64,000 nt of DNA from Halobaculum gomorrense (GTDB lineage: Archaea > Halobacteriota > Halobacteria > Halobacteriales > Haloferacaceae): assembly GCF_900129775.1 (NCBI RefSeq), contig NZ_FQWV01000008.1, forward strand, positions 62,001-126,000, written 5' to 3'. The translations under genes were made by a program, and so were the position numbers. Under the pieces are notes generated by a model, which was not told the origin of the DNA, ran no database searches, and saw only the letters and a program-made list of their open reading frames with translations. Shown one piece after another: positions 42,625 through 51,880 of this stretch; the first letter of the stretch is position 1; each line of letters begins with the position of its first letter.

Positions 42625-43350
42625 CTACAGGGTCGCGACGGCGTCCAGGGCGATGTCGATGGCGCGGCCGACGTTGTTCTTCGCCTTCTCGGGGAGTTCC
42701 TCCTCGGAGTCGGCGCGCTTCTGCGTGCCGGCGACGAGGTTGCCGTCGGCGGTGCAGATGGCGCCGGCGTTCATCCCGCGGCGGCGCGCCAGCGAGAAGA
42801 CGGCCGACGCCTCCATCTCGATGGCGAGCAGTCCCGCCTCCTTCCAGTCGGCGACGTACTCGTCGGACTCGTTATAGAACGCGTCGTCGGAGACGATCGG
42901 GCCGACGTGAACCTGTTCGCCTCGGGCCTCCGCGGCGCCGACGAGCGTCGATAGGGTGTCGTAGTCGGGGACCGCGGGGTACGTCTCGGACTCGTAGCGC
43001 TTGCTCGTCCCCTCCTCTTTGGCGGCGCCGGTCGCGACGACCATGTCGCCGATCTCCACGTCGGTTTGGAGCCCGCCGCAGGTGCCGACGCGGATCACCG
43101 TCTCGACGCCGACGTTGTGGAGTTCCTCGATGGCGATCGCCGCGGACGGACAGCCGATGCCCGTCGAGCAGATCGTGAGATCGACGCCGTCGTAGGTGGC
43201 GTTGACGACGCGGTACTCTCGGTTCTCGGCGACAAGTTCGGACTCGTCGCAGTGATCGGCGATGCGGTCGACGCGGTCCGGATTCCCCGGGATCAGCGCG
43301 GTCTCGTGTACGTCGCCCTCGTCGACGAGCAGATGGGGCTGGTTGGCCAT
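42625..43350 (-). CDS. Nucleoside phosphorylase (uridine/purine nucleoside phosphorylase family)
   Basis: A 241-residue PNP/UDP-family phosphorylase that would split nucleosides with phosphate to base and ribose-1-phosphate, for salvage. Phosphate and active-site parts seen: LIPGNPDRVDRIA near the start, RVGTCGGLQ, and the family signature around AIEMEASAVFSLA, where the Glu-Met-Glu binds ribose. Specificity (uridine or purine) cannot be fixed. The start is ATG 43350. It is separate from ppk1 by 59 bases on the same strand. Confidence 0.9.
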   Translation of the reverse strand: MANQPHLLVDEGDVHETALIPGNPDRVDRIADHCDESELVAENREYRVVNATYDGVDLTICSTGIGCPSAAIAIEELHNVGVETVIRVGTCGGLQTDVEIGDMVVATGAAKEEGTSKRYESETYPAVPDYDTLSTLVGAAEARGEQVHVGPIVSDDAFYNESDEYVADWKEAGLLAIEMEASAVFSLARRRGMNAGAICTADGNLVAGTQKRADSEEELPEKAKNNVGRAIDIALDAVATL

Positions 43351-43409
43351 ACGCTCGGTCGCCTCGCGCTCAGCAAAAAGCCCGCGGAAGCGACGGCGGA
43401 CTCCACAGG

Positions 43410-46001
43410 CTACGGGTCGCCGCTGTCCGTGTACACCTCCTCGAGGTCGACCTCGGGCTCGCGTCCCGGCTTGGCTCGCGACGGACGGCTGTCGGCCTCC
43501 GGCGCGGACCGGCGAGCACGCTCGGCGAGCCGCTCGTGGGTGTCGAGCGTCGGGTCCCCCTCCCCCGGCTCGAGCTGCACGTACCGCCCGTCCGGACGCA
43601 TCACCCACCGCCGGCGGTTGTCTGCCAGCATGTACGCCAGCACGGTCTCGAGCTCCGCGCGAATCGAGGGGTCGTCGACGGGCGCGACCGCCTCGACGCG
43701 ACGGTCGAGGTTGCGTGTCATCCAGTCGGCGGACCCGACGAAGTACGCCGGGTCGCCCTCGCGACCGTCACTCCGCTCGCCGTCGCCGTCCGCCTCGGCG
43801 TTGGCGAAGTAGTAGATGCGCGAGTGTTCGAGGAATCGTCCCACCACGCTGTGGACACGGACGGTGTCGGACAGCCCCTCGATGCCGGGCCGCAGCCGAC
43901 AGATGCCTCGAACGATCAGGTCGATCTCCACGCCCGCGCGGGCCGCCCGGTACAGTTCGCGGACGATCTCCGGGTCCTCGAGGGCGTTCATCTTGGCGAC
44001 GATCCGGCCGTCGCCGCCGGCGCGTGCGACCGCCGCTTCGGTTCGAATCAGCGCTGTGACCCGCGAACGCAGGTTCTCCGGTGCGACGAGCAGGCGGTCG
44101 TACTCGCGGTGGCGCGCGTGGGTGGTGAAGGAGTTGAACAGGTTCACCAGGTCGCCGCCGATCGCCTCGTCGGCGGTGACCAGCCCCAGGTCGACGTACC
44201 CCTTCGCCGTTCCGGAGTGGTAGTTGCCGGTGCCGACGTGCGAGTACGTCGCCACGTCGCCGTCCTCTTGCCGGACGACCAGCGCGACCTTCGAGTGCGT
44301 CTTCAAGCCGATCGTCCCGTAGGCGACGTGGATCCCCTCCTCCTCGAGACGCTTGACCCACCGGAGGTTGTTCTCCTCGTCGAAGCGCGCCTTCAGCTCC
44401 ACCATCACGGCGACCTGCTTGCCGTTCTTCGCGGCGTCGATCAGGCTGGCGATCACCTTCGAGTCCGGTGCAGTCCGGTAGATCGCGGCCTTGATCGCGA
44501 GCACGTCTGGGTCGTGTGCGGCGGCGTCGAGAAACGTCTGCACGGTCCCGCCGAACGACTGGTACGGATGGTGGAGGAGCACGTCGTCGCGGCGCAACTC
44601 CGCGAACAGCTCGTCCGGATGGTCGGGGTCGACCCCCTCGAACCGCGGGTGTCGCTGGGGCGTCCACGGCTCCAGCTTCAGATCGGGCCGGTCGAGATCG
44701 ACGACGGCGTCGAAGTCGTCGAGCGCCAGCGGCTCGGGGCGCACGAACACCTCCCGTTCGCTCACGTCGAGGTGTTCGACGAGCAGGTCGCGGACCTCGG
44801 TGGGCATGTCGTCGGCGACCTCCAGGCGGACGACCGTCGCGAAGCGTCGCTGACGGAGCACGTCCTCGATCATCTCGATGAGCCCCTCGGCGACCTCCTC
44901 GTTGCGCCGGACTTCGGCGTTGCGCGTCACGCGGAACGTCGAGGAGTGTGACACCGTCGTCTCGGGGAACAGGCTGTCGAGGTTCGCCTCGATGAGCCGC
45001 TCCAGCGGGAGAAAGCGGGTCGCCCCGCCGCCGCCCGCCGCCGGCTGTGCGCTCTCGGCCGTCTCGGTCCCGCCGGGGTTGGCACAGACGGCGTCGACCG
45101 GGACAAGCCGCGGGCGGTTCTGCGGAACCTTGATCCGCGAGAACCGCTCCTCGTCGTCGTCGTCGCGCGTCAACACCGCGATCGACAGCGAGAGGTTCGA
45201 GATGAACGGGAACGGGTGTGCGGGGTCGAACGTCAGCGGCGTCAGCGTTGGCATCACCTGCCGCTCGAAGTGCTCGGCGAGCCGGTCGCGGTCGTGGGGG
45301 GTCAGAGCCTCCCACGACACGATCTCGATGCCGGCCTCGCGCAACGCCGGGTCGACGGACTCGGCGTAACACCGCGACTGCCGCTCGAAGATGTCGCGGG
45401 CGTGTTCGAGGACGGCCTTCCACTGCTCGCGCGGCGTCCGCCCGTCCGGCGTGGTCTCGGTGACGCCGGCGGCGATCTGCTGTTTCAGCCCGCCGACGCG
45501 CTTCATGAAGAACTCGTCCAGGTTCTTCGTCGTGATCCCGAGGAACCGCAGGCGATGGAGGACGGGGTTGCGGTCGTCCTCGGCCTCGTGCAACACCCGC
45601 CGCTGGAACGCGAGCTCGCTCAGCTCGCGACTGAGCTGGAGGCGCTCGTCGTCGACCGCGATATCCGCGCCCGATTCGACCGGCTCGTTCGCGATCGGCG
45701 GGGTCTCCGCGCCGAACCGCGCCCACGACACCGGCCCCTCCGCTGGGTCGACCGCCTCCTCGATCGACCAGTCCGCGCCGGCGGCGTCCAGCGGCACGTC
45801 TGAGAGCCCGTCGGACGGCAGCCGCGCCGCCGACCGCGCGCGCTCCTTGGCCTCGTCGGCGTCGCTCGACTCCGGTGGTGATCCGTCTGCGTCGCCGTCA
45901 CCGTCGCTCCCGGCATGCTCGTCCGCCTCCGCCGGCTCGGCCGCGGCGTCGTGCTGATCAGTTTCCTCCGCGCCCGTCGCTTGGCTCGAACTGTCGTGCA
46001 T
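43410..46001 (-). CDS. ppk1: Polyphosphate kinase 1 with long acidic N-terminal extension
   Basis: An 863-residue enzyme that makes inorganic polyphosphate from ATP and can run backward. The catalytic core starts near residue 118 (LQLSRELSELAFQRRVLHEA) and includes the GITTKNLDEFFMKRVGGLKQ region, the PYQSF strand, and the phospholipase-D-like modules with THSKVALV (phosphorylated His motif) and YSHVGTGNYH. The first ~115 residues are an Asp/Glu/Ser/Ala-rich, low-complexity tail absent from most bacterial PPK1. The C terminus is again acidic (EVDLEEVYTDSGDP). The metallophosphatase gene at 46299 lies upstream on the same strand, 297 bases away. Confidence 0.93.
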   Translation of the reverse strand: MHDSSSQATGAEETDQHDAAAEPAEADEHAGSDGDGDADGSPPESSDADEAKERARSAARLPSDGLSDVPLDAAGADWSIEEAVDPAEGPVSWARFGAETPPIANEPVESGADIAVDDERLQLSRELSELAFQRRVLHEAEDDRNPVLHRLRFLGITTKNLDEFFMKRVGGLKQQIAAGVTETTPDGRTPREQWKAVLEHARDIFERQSRCYAESVDPALREAGIEIVSWEALTPHDRDRLAEHFERQVMPTLTPLTFDPAHPFPFISNLSLSIAVLTRDDDDEERFSRIKVPQNRPRLVPVDAVCANPGGTETAESAQPAAGGGGATRFLPLERLIEANLDSLFPETTVSHSSTFRVTRNAEVRRNEEVAEGLIEMIEDVLRQRRFATVVRLEVADDMPTEVRDLLVEHLDVSEREVFVRPEPLALDDFDAVVDLDRPDLKLEPWTPQRHPRFEGVDPDHPDELFAELRRDDVLLHHPYQSFGGTVQTFLDAAAHDPDVLAIKAAIYRTAPDSKVIASLIDAAKNGKQVAVMVELKARFDEENNLRWVKRLEEEGIHVAYGTIGLKTHSKVALVVRQEDGDVATYSHVGTGNYHSGTAKGYVDLGLVTADEAIGGDLVNLFNSFTTHARHREYDRLLVAPENLRSRVTALIRTEAAVARAGGDGRIVAKMNALEDPEIVRELYRAARAGVEIDLIVRGICRLRPGIEGLSDTVRVHSVVGRFLEHSRIYYFANAEADGDGERSDGREGDPAYFVGSADWMTRNLDRRVEAVAPVDDPSIRAELETVLAYMLADNRRRWVMRPDGRYVQLEPGEGDPTLDTHERLAERARRSAPEADSRPSRAKPGREPEVDLEEVYTDSGDP

Positions 46002-46298
46002 CGGTCCGTCGATACCGTGAGGAGACCGCGACAGCTGGTAAGCGTTCCTGTCAGAGCGGTATCCAGTGGGGCGTACTCATCAATAGCACTCCGTAGCGGT
46101 TCCCACGTTGGGGAACGGTCTCGAATCCGTCGCGTCGTCCGGTCGGTCGCTGCCGCGGGAGGGAGTCCGCAAGCCCGTCGCACTCGCGGCACCGAACCGG
46201 GGACGCGGAGCGCCAGAACGGCTGTGGGCTGCGGGACTGCGATCGCTTCGACGGCCGAAGCGGCGATCGGTCGGGACCCCGTTCGACGGCCGCGGCGG

Positions 46299-47072
46299 TC
46301 AGTCGGAGTCGCTTTCGATCGGTGACGGCCGTGGCGACCGACCGTTCGCGTCGGACGCCGCGCTGAACGGCGGATCGAGCACCTTTCGATCCGCACGCTC
46401 CTCGGTCGGTTCGGCGGCCGCGACCGAGTGGAAGCGGTCAGCGCGCCAGTCGTAGGCGGTGAGCTCGCCCCCGTAGACGCAGCCGGTGTCGAGCCCGACC
46501 GCGAATTCACGATCGATCGGGCGCGCGAGCACCGTATGACCGAAGAAGACTCGCTGCGGCCCCGCGTACTCCTCCCACCAGTAGGGGCGGTCCCCGTAGC
46601 TCCCTCCGGGAACGAGCGACCGGGTGTTCTGGAGGTCGTCGACCGTGTGTTCCTCCAGCGGGACGCGCGGGTCGACGCCGCCGTGGACGACCAGCGCTCC
46701 CGGGGCGTCGCCGTCGCTCGCCCACGAGACGGCGACCGGGAGCGACGCGATCCAGTCGAGGTCGTCGTCGGAGAGGTTCGAAAGCTCCTTCTCGCCGCGC
46801 AGCAGCTTCTGCTCGTTGTTGCCGCGGACGGTCAGGAGGTTGTCGGCCGAGCGAACGCGGTCGACGACGGCCGCGCTGTCGGGTCCCTTGCGGAGGAGGT
46901 CGCCGACGAAGACGACGAGGTCGTCGTCGGTGACGCCGAGCTCAGCGAGCAGCCGATCGAGCTCCTCGGGGCGGCCGTGTACGTCGCCGACGATGTAGAC
47001 GTGCTCCCACTCGGACACGTCGACCCGTCTGTGAAGCGGTTCGACAGCTCGGCCGAATCGCGGCGCGTTCAT
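46299..47072 (-). CDS. Metallophosphoesterase (PPP-family, ApaH/serine-threonine phosphatase-like)
   Basis: A 257-residue phosphatase with the complete metal motifs: VGDVHGRPEEL, FVGDLLRKGPDS, TVRGNNEQKLL, VVHGGVDPRVP and FGHTVLARP. Such enzymes act on phosphoproteins, diadenosine polyphosphates or polyphosphate. ATG at 47072 is chosen; the upstream extension is not conserved. It is next to ppk1 on the same strand, so a link to polyphosphate turnover is possible, but a 297-base gap with a hairpin separates them. The last 30 residues are variable and acidic. Confidence 0.88.
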   Translation of the reverse strand: MNAPRFGRAVEPLHRRVDVSEWEHVYIVGDVHGRPEELDRLLAELGVTDDDLVVFVGDLLRKGPDSAAVVDRVRSADNLLTVRGNNEQKLLRGEKELSNLSDDDLDWIASLPVAVSWASDGDAPGALVVHGGVDPRVPLEEHTVDDLQNTRSLVPGGSYGDRPYWWEEYAGPQRVFFGHTVLARPIDREFAVGLDTGCVYGGELTAYDWRADRFHSVAAAEPTEERADRKVLDPPFSAASDANGRSPRPSPIESDSD

Positions 47073-47329
47073 CGGCCGGGAGGACGGCCTCGAAGGATAA
47101 AAACGCCGCCGAATAGGGCTACTGTGAACTACGTAGACACGCGGGATCCCCGTCTGGAACGGCATCTACCGGTCGGGCCGGCCGCTTGCTGTCGGGTGGT
47201 CGGACCCCCTCGTAGCGGGCGTATCGCCATCGCGTCGGCGAGCGACAACTCATTCGTCGTTCACCGCGTCGCCCGCTCGACCACGCGGGTAGCGCAATCC
47301 CTTTCCCCCGCTCAGTCGAACGCCAGCGT

Positions 47330-48223
47330 ATGAGTGCCTTCGACGAGGACGCCCTGGCGAAGTACCGCGAGGCGGGCGAGATACTGACGACGGTGATGGC
47401 GGAGGCGCGCGAGCTGGTCGAGCCGGGCGCGACGCACCTGGAGGTAGCTGAGCACGCGGAAAATCGGATTCGCGAGGAGGGCGCCGGCCTCGCGTTCCCG
47501 GTGAACGTCTCGATCGACGAGGAGGCGAGCCACGCGACGCCCGAGCGCGACGACGAGGCGGAGTTCGGCGAGGACGTGGTCTGTCTCGACATCGGCGTCC
47601 ACGTCGACGGCTACATCGCCGACGCCGCGGTGACCGTCGATCTCGCCGGGGAGACGGAGCTAGTCGAGGCGGCCGAACAGGCGCTGGAGGCTGCCGTCGA
47701 CGCCGCGGGGCCGGGCGTCCCGGTTGGCGAGATCGGCGCCGAGATCGAGGACGTGATCGGTGCCTACGGCTACACCCCGGTGTACAACCTCTCGGGCCAC
47801 GGCGTCGAGCGGTTCGACGCGCACACGGGGCCGAACGTTCCCAACCGCGGCGTCGACCGCTCCGTCGAACTGGAGCCCGGACAGGTCGTCGCCATCGAGC
47901 CGTTCGCCACCACCGGCCGGGGCAAGGTGGGCGAGGGGAGCGAAGAGGAGATCTTCGAGTTGACGCAGGACGTGTCGGTGCGCAACCGAGCGGCCCGACA
48001 GGCGCTCGAACAGGTGCGGGAGTTCGACGGGCTGCCCTTCGCCGCGCGATGGCTCGACGCCTCGCGCGACGAGATGGCGCTCCGGCGACTCGTCCGCCAG
48101 GGCGCCGTCAAGGGGTATCCCGTCCTGAAAGAGCAGGACGGCGAGTTGGTCAGTCAGGCCGAGCACACGCTGGTCGTCACCGAAGATGGGGTGGAGGCGA
48201 CGACCGAGGGGCTGTTCTCGTGA
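47330..48223 (+). CDS. map: Methionine aminopeptidase, type II
   Basis: A 297-residue cobalt/manganese-type enzyme that removes N-terminal methionine from new proteins. The five metal ligands of the pita-bread fold appear at DIGVHVDGYIADAAVTVDL (two Asp), SGHGVERFDAHTG (His), IEPFATTG (Glu) and a final Glu in LKEQDGELVSQAEHTLVV. The insertion typical of type II enzymes is present between the second and third ligand regions. ATG at 47330 has CCCTTTCCC about 27 bases upstream. It stands alone between the divergent phosphatase gene and a convergent small zinc-ribbon gene. Confidence 0.94.
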   Translation: MSAFDEDALAKYREAGEILTTVMAEARELVEPGATHLEVAEHAENRIREEGAGLAFPVNVSIDEEASHATPERDDEAEFGEDVVCLDIGVHVDGYIADAAVTVDLAGETELVEAAEQALEAAVDAAGPGVPVGEIGAEIEDVIGAYGYTPVYNLSGHGVERFDAHTGPNVPNRGVDRSVELEPGQVVAIEPFATTGRGKVGEGSEEEIFELTQDVSVRNRAARQALEQVREFDGLPFAARWLDASRDEMALRRLVRQGAVKGYPVLKEQDGELVSQAEHTLVVTEDGVEATTEGLFS

Positions 48224-48350
48224 ACGGGCGGGGGTGACGGGCCGTCGACGCAGTCGCTGGCCGGTCGTGGACACCCGCGGACAGCTAGTGCGGTCCCGCG
48301 GCCGCTCCGGGTCGGCCGACGGGACGGTCGATCGATGCAGGCAGTCGGTG

Positions 48351-48551
48351 TTACGCGTTGTTCATTCGCGTCGCGTTCTCGGCTCCACACTCGTTGCAGG
48401 TGGTGATCCGGTACGGTTCGCGGGAGAACTCCGCGTTTTCCTCCTTCTGGCTCTCCGTGCGGATCTCGACCCGCACGTCATGCGTCGTCTCCCCGCCGCA
48501 CGCACCGCACCGTTCGGTGACGTGGTCGGGGTCGGAGGGTTGGGTCGCCAT
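48351..48551 (-). CDS. Small zinc beta-ribbon protein (DUF7835-like)
   Basis: A 66-residue protein with two CxxC knuckles (RCGACGGE and TCNECGAE), a single-zinc beta ribbon. Its sequence pattern RTESQKEENAEFSREPYRIT matches, from memory, the haloarchaeal DUF7835 group. It ends with Asn/Met/Asn/Asn/Ala. Function unknown; possibilities are nucleic-acid or ribosome binding. It is convergent with map and divergent from the HIT gene. Confidence 0.82.
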   Translation of the reverse strand: MATQPSDPDHVTERCGACGGETTHDVRVEIRTESQKEENAEFSREPYRITTCNECGAENATRMNNA

Positions 48552-48687
48552 GCGCGTCCGCCTACGACGCTAACCCGGATAAAGCTACCACGTGCGATAT
48601 AAACGTTTGCCTCCCCCCCGTTTGCGACGGGACCGGCGCGCCGACGCGCGCACCGGGGTTCAAGGGTCCCGCGGTCGACCGCCGTGT

Positions 48688-49257
48688 ATGGATCAGGTGT
48701 TCGCGCCGTGGCGGATCGAGTGGGTCGAACGGGACGGCGACGACGGAGACGCGATCGACGGGTGCCCGTTCTGCGTGCTGCCCGAGCGCGACGACGACCG
48801 CGCCTCCCGGATCGTCGCCCGCAGCGAGCGGTCGTTCGTCCTCCTCAACAACTACCCGTACAACCCCGGACACGTCATGGTGATTCCGCGAGTCCACGAG
48901 GGGAAGCTCCCCGCGCTCGACGACGCGGCGCTGCTGGATCACGCCCGCCTGAAGCAGCGAACGATGCGCGCGCTCGACGACGCGCTCGGTCCGAGCGGGC
49001 TCAACGCCGGGATGAACCTCGGCGGGAGCGCCGCCGGCGGCTCCATCGACGACCACATCCACACCCACATCGTCCCTCGGTGGGAGGGCGACACGAACTT
49101 CATGCCGGTCATCTCGGACACGAAGGTGATCGTCGAGGCGCTGGATGACACGTGGCAACGCCTCCGCGATGCTTTCGCCGAACAGGACGGTGCGCGCGTC
49201 GGCGGCGACGACGAGGCAGTGCGGCTCGCGTTCGAGTCGGATTCCTCTCACGGCTAA
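48688..49257 (+). CDS. HIT-family nucleotide hydrolase
   Basis: A 189-residue histidine-triad protein, probably an Ap4A or nucleoside-phosphoramidate hydrolase. The triad motif is HIHTHIVPRW (about residues 133-142). Typical upstream strands are FCVLPERDD and YPYNPGHVMVIPRVHEG. ATG at 48688 has GGTTCAAGGG about 30 bases upstream. The last codons and stop (SSHG, TAA) are formed by a hairpin scar of insertion-sequence type (49249-49264), so the C terminus may be altered relative to relatives. An N-terminal KOW or zinc extension is not seen. Confidence 0.9.
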   Translation: MDQVFAPWRIEWVERDGDDGDAIDGCPFCVLPERDDDRASRIVARSERSFVLLNNYPYNPGHVMVIPRVHEGKLPALDDAALLDHARLKQRTMRALDDALGPSGLNAGMNLGGSAAGGSIDDHIHTHIVPRWEGDTNFMPVISDTKVIVEALDDTWQRLRDAFAEQDGARVGGDDEAVRLAFESDSSHG

Positions 49258-49271
49258 AGCCGTGGGATTCC
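49239..49271. mobile_element. IS200/IS605-like hairpin scar at the end of the HIT gene
   Basis: CACGGCTAAAGCCGTG (49249-49264) is a perfect inverted repeat with 7-base arms, flanked on both sides by GGATTCC (49239-49245 and 49265-49271). From memory this hairpin plus GGGATTC resembles the right end of haloarchaeal IS200/IS605 (TnpB/IS1341-type) elements. No tnpA or tnpB gene is near, so it would be an excision or insertion remnant. The HIT gene's TAA lies in the hairpin loop region. Confidence 0.45.
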
Positions 49272-49336
49272 GCCGTGTATTTCTGTGAGACCGCGTCAGC
49301 CCAACGATTTTATCGGATGCACCCACACGTTCGCGT

Positions 49337-50284
49337 ATGAGCAGATCCGCGGAGGAGGCCGTCGACCACGCGGGCGAGGCGGACCTCGACCCGGCGGAGG
49401 CGTTCGCCCTCCTCGGCAACGAGACCCGCATCGACATCCTCCAGTCGCTGCACGAGGCGACGATCGAACGCGACGACGACAGCCCTGTCGCGTTCTCCGA
49501 ACTGTACGACCGCACCGACCTGGACGACAGCGCGCACTTCAATTACCACCTGAAACAGCTGCTCGACCACTTCGTCCGCAAGGTCGAGTGCGACGGGACC
49601 GACGACGAGTGTTCGGAGGGGTACGAGTTCCGGACCCCCGGCTGGAAGGTGGTGCGCTCGGTGTTCGCGGGGACGTTCACCGGCCGCAGCGAGGTCGGTC
49701 CGTTCGACGCGCCGGGCGCGTGTTACGAGTGCGGCGGCGATCTCGGGGCGCGATACGCGAACGAACTCCTCACCATCGCCTGCACCGAGTGCGGGCGCAC
49801 GCCGGTGAACTACTCGTTCCCGCCGGGCGGACTCGCAGACCGCACCCCTGAGGAGTTCCTCGACGCGTTCCACCACCACGTCCGCCACCACTACTGCCTC
49901 GCCGCCGACGGCGTCTGCCCGGAGTGCATGGGTCGCATGGAGACCGACCTGGTCGCCGACACCGCGGTCCCCGGACAGGCGGTCGCGGTGCGCCACACCT
50001 GCGGCCGCTGCGACAACCGCCTCACCTCGGCGGTCGGCGTGAACCTCCTCGACACCGCGCCCGTGCTTACGTTCTTCGCCGAGCGCGGCGTCGACCTGAC
50101 GACCGAGCCGTTCTGGACGCACCCGTGGACGGTCAGCGACGTGCACACGACCGTCGTGAGCGAGGAGCCGCTCCGCGTTCGCCTCGACCTCCCCTGCGAC
50201 GGCGACGAGATCCGCGTCACGGTCGACGAGACGCTGGAGGTGCTCGCGGCGGAGACGGCGACCGGCGGCGACGGCGAGGAGTAG
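49337..50284 (+). CDS. ArsR-like winged-helix protein with C-terminal zinc ribbons
   Basis: A 315-residue putative transcription regulator. Residues about 18-105 form an ArsR-type winged helix (AEAFALLGNETRIDILQSLH; HFNYHLKQLLDHFVRK). The C-terminal part has CxxC pairs that could form two zinc ribbons: CYECGGD with CTECGRT, and CPECMGR with HTCGRCDNR. The remaining region (FFAERGVDLTTEPFWTHPW) is a mixed domain known in haloarchaeal HTH proteins (possibly DUF7351-like; from memory). The operator and ligand are unknown. The gene ends 12 bases before the convergent amidohydrolase stop. Confidence 0.83.
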   Translation: MSRSAEEAVDHAGEADLDPAEAFALLGNETRIDILQSLHEATIERDDDSPVAFSELYDRTDLDDSAHFNYHLKQLLDHFVRKVECDGTDDECSEGYEFRTPGWKVVRSVFAGTFTGRSEVGPFDAPGACYECGGDLGARYANELLTIACTECGRTPVNYSFPPGGLADRTPEEFLDAFHHHVRHHYCLAADGVCPECMGRMETDLVADTAVPGQAVAVRHTCGRCDNRLTSAVGVNLLDTAPVLTFFAERGVDLTTEPFWTHPWTVSDVHTTVVSEEPLRVRLDLPCDGDEIRVTVDETLEVLAAETATGGDGEE

Positions 50285-50296
50285 CCCGGGCCGGAG

Positions 50297-51880
50297 TCAG
50301 CGCCCGTCGTACACCACGTCGCCGCCGACGGCGGTCGCGGCCACGCCGATCTCGCCGATCAACTCGGACCGCTCCCAGGGCGACTCCTCCAGTAGCACGA
50401 AGTCGGCCGCCGCGCCCGGTTCAAGCGTGCCGACTCGCTCTTCGTCGAACCCCGCGTAGGCGGCGCCGCGGGTGTACGCCCGCAGCGCCTCGGTGACGCC
50501 CAGCGACTGTCCCTCGCTGGGGGCGTTGACCGCGTAGTGGACGCCGAGCAGCGGGTCGAGCGGCATGCAGTCGCTGCCGAACGCCAGCGGCGCGCCGGCG
50601 TCGAGGTAGGCGGGGAGACGATTCGCGTCGGTGCGGCGGTCGCCGAGGCGGTCGTCGTACAGGCCACCCTCGAAGCCCCACTTGTGGAAGTTGGGCTGCA
50701 TCGACGCGACCACGCCCAGTTCGGCCATGCGTTCGATCGCCTCGTCGCTCGCGAGTTCGGAGTGCTCGATCCGGTGGCGGGCCGCCGCCGGGTCGTCCGT
50801 CTCCTCGTAGGCGTCGAGCACCGCGTCGATCGCCGCGTCGCCGATCGCGTGCAGCGTCACTTGGAAGCCGTGGTCGTCCGCGCGCGCGACGAGATCGCGG
50901 ATCCCGTCGGGGGCGAGTACCCACGTGCCCGTCTCGTCGGCGTCGTCGGCGTACGGTTCGTGGAGCTTCGCGGTCCGGCCGCCGAAGGTGCCGTCGGTGT
51001 ACGACTTCACGCCGCCGACCTGCACCATGTCGCTGCCGTGGTTCGTGCGCAGGCCGGCGTCGATCAGCGAGTCGAGGTGGTCGGCCCAGTAGTTGATCCG
51101 CACGCGCACCGAGAGGTCGCCGGCGAGGTCGAGTGCGCGGTACACCTCCGGGGCCCTCGACTGTCGGACCATGTCGTGGACCATCGTGACGCCGCGCTCG
51201 TTCGCCATCGACTGTGCGGCGCGGACCAGCTCCTCGGCCTCCGCGGCGTCGGGTTCGATCGCCTCGTACACGGGGTCGACGGCCCCCTCGACGATCACGC
51301 CGGTCGGCTCGTCGTTCGGCCCCGCCGTGTGCACGTCGGCGTCGGGCATCTCCCCGCGGAGGCGCTCGAGGACGGCGTCGTTGACGCTCGCGACGTGCAT
51401 GTCCTCTCGGAAGGCGACGACCGGCGCGGTCTCGCTCACCGCGTCGAGGTCGTCGCCGGTGAGGTAGCGCGAGTCCGCCCACATCGACTCGTCGTAGCCG
51501 AACCCGAGCACCCAATCGTCGATGTCCGCGCCGTTCCCCCCGTCGCGGCTCCCGGCGTCGCCCGCGTCGACCTCGGCGGCGCGCTCGCGGAGCAGGTCGA
51601 CGGCCTCCTCTGGCGAGTCGGCCGTCGAGAGGTCGGCGTGGACGAGCGACCGGCCAGCGTTGAGGAGGTGGGTGTGGGCGTCGACGAGGCCGGGGAGCGC
51701 GACGCGCCCGCCCGCGTCGATCGTCTCGGTGTCGGCGCCGGCGAGGAACTCCACGTCGTATGTGGAGCCGAGGCGGACGACGCAGCCGTCGCGGACGGCG
51801 AACGCCTCGTGGGTCTCGTCGGGGTCGGCGAGCGTGTGCACCTCGGCGTTCGTGACGACGAGGTCGGCGGGGTCGGTCAT
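50297..51880 (-). CDS. Amidohydrolase (YtcJ-like)
   Basis: A 527-residue metal-dependent hydrolase. The beta-sandwich of the N terminus contains ADLVVTNAEVHTLA; the first metal site is GLVDAHTHLLNAG. Later ligands are probably in FQVTLHAIGDAAIDAVL, RHRIEHSEL and FGSDCMPLDP. The family covers hydrolases of amide-like small molecules with unknown natural substrate. ATG 51880 is chosen; a GTG two codons upstream also exists. It is divergent from hmgA (131 bases between starts), so their promoters share a short region. Confidence 0.9.
   Translation of the reverse strand: MTDPADLVVTNAEVHTLADPDETHEAFAVRDGCVVRLGSTYDVEFLAGADTETIDAGGRVALPGLVDAHTHLLNAGRSLVHADLSTADSPEEAVDLLRERAAEVDAGDAGSRDGGNGADIDDWVLGFGYDESMWADSRYLTGDDLDAVSETAPVVAFREDMHVASVNDAVLERLRGEMPDADVHTAGPNDEPTGVIVEGAVDPVYEAIEPDAAEAEELVRAAQSMANERGVTMVHDMVRQSRAPEVYRALDLAGDLSVRVRINYWADHLDSLIDAGLRTNHGSDMVQVGGVKSYTDGTFGGRTAKLHEPYADDADETGTWVLAPDGIRDLVARADDHGFQVTLHAIGDAAIDAVLDAYEETDDPAAARHRIEHSELASDEAIERMAELGVVASMQPNFHKWGFEGGLYDDRLGDRRTDANRLPAYLDAGAPLAFGSDCMPLDPLLGVHYAVNAPSEGQSLGVTEALRAYTRGAAYAGFDEERVGTLEPGAAADFVLLEESPWERSELIGEIGVAATAVGGDVVYDGR

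Noticed and set aside
43768-45726. A 652-codon frame inside ppk1
   Set aside because: Shadow of the polyphosphate kinase, which has all its catalytic motifs in the other frame.
46240-46269. Hairpin CGATCGCTTCG / CGAAGCGGCGATCG between ppk1 and the phosphatase gene
   Set aside because: One bulged base, no T run and GC-rich surroundings; could be a terminator of the phosphatase gene but not convincing enough to list.
47129-47136. CTACGTAG palindrome between the phosphatase and map genes
   Set aside because: Only 8 bases, and not well placed for either TATA box; expected by chance several times in 64 kb.
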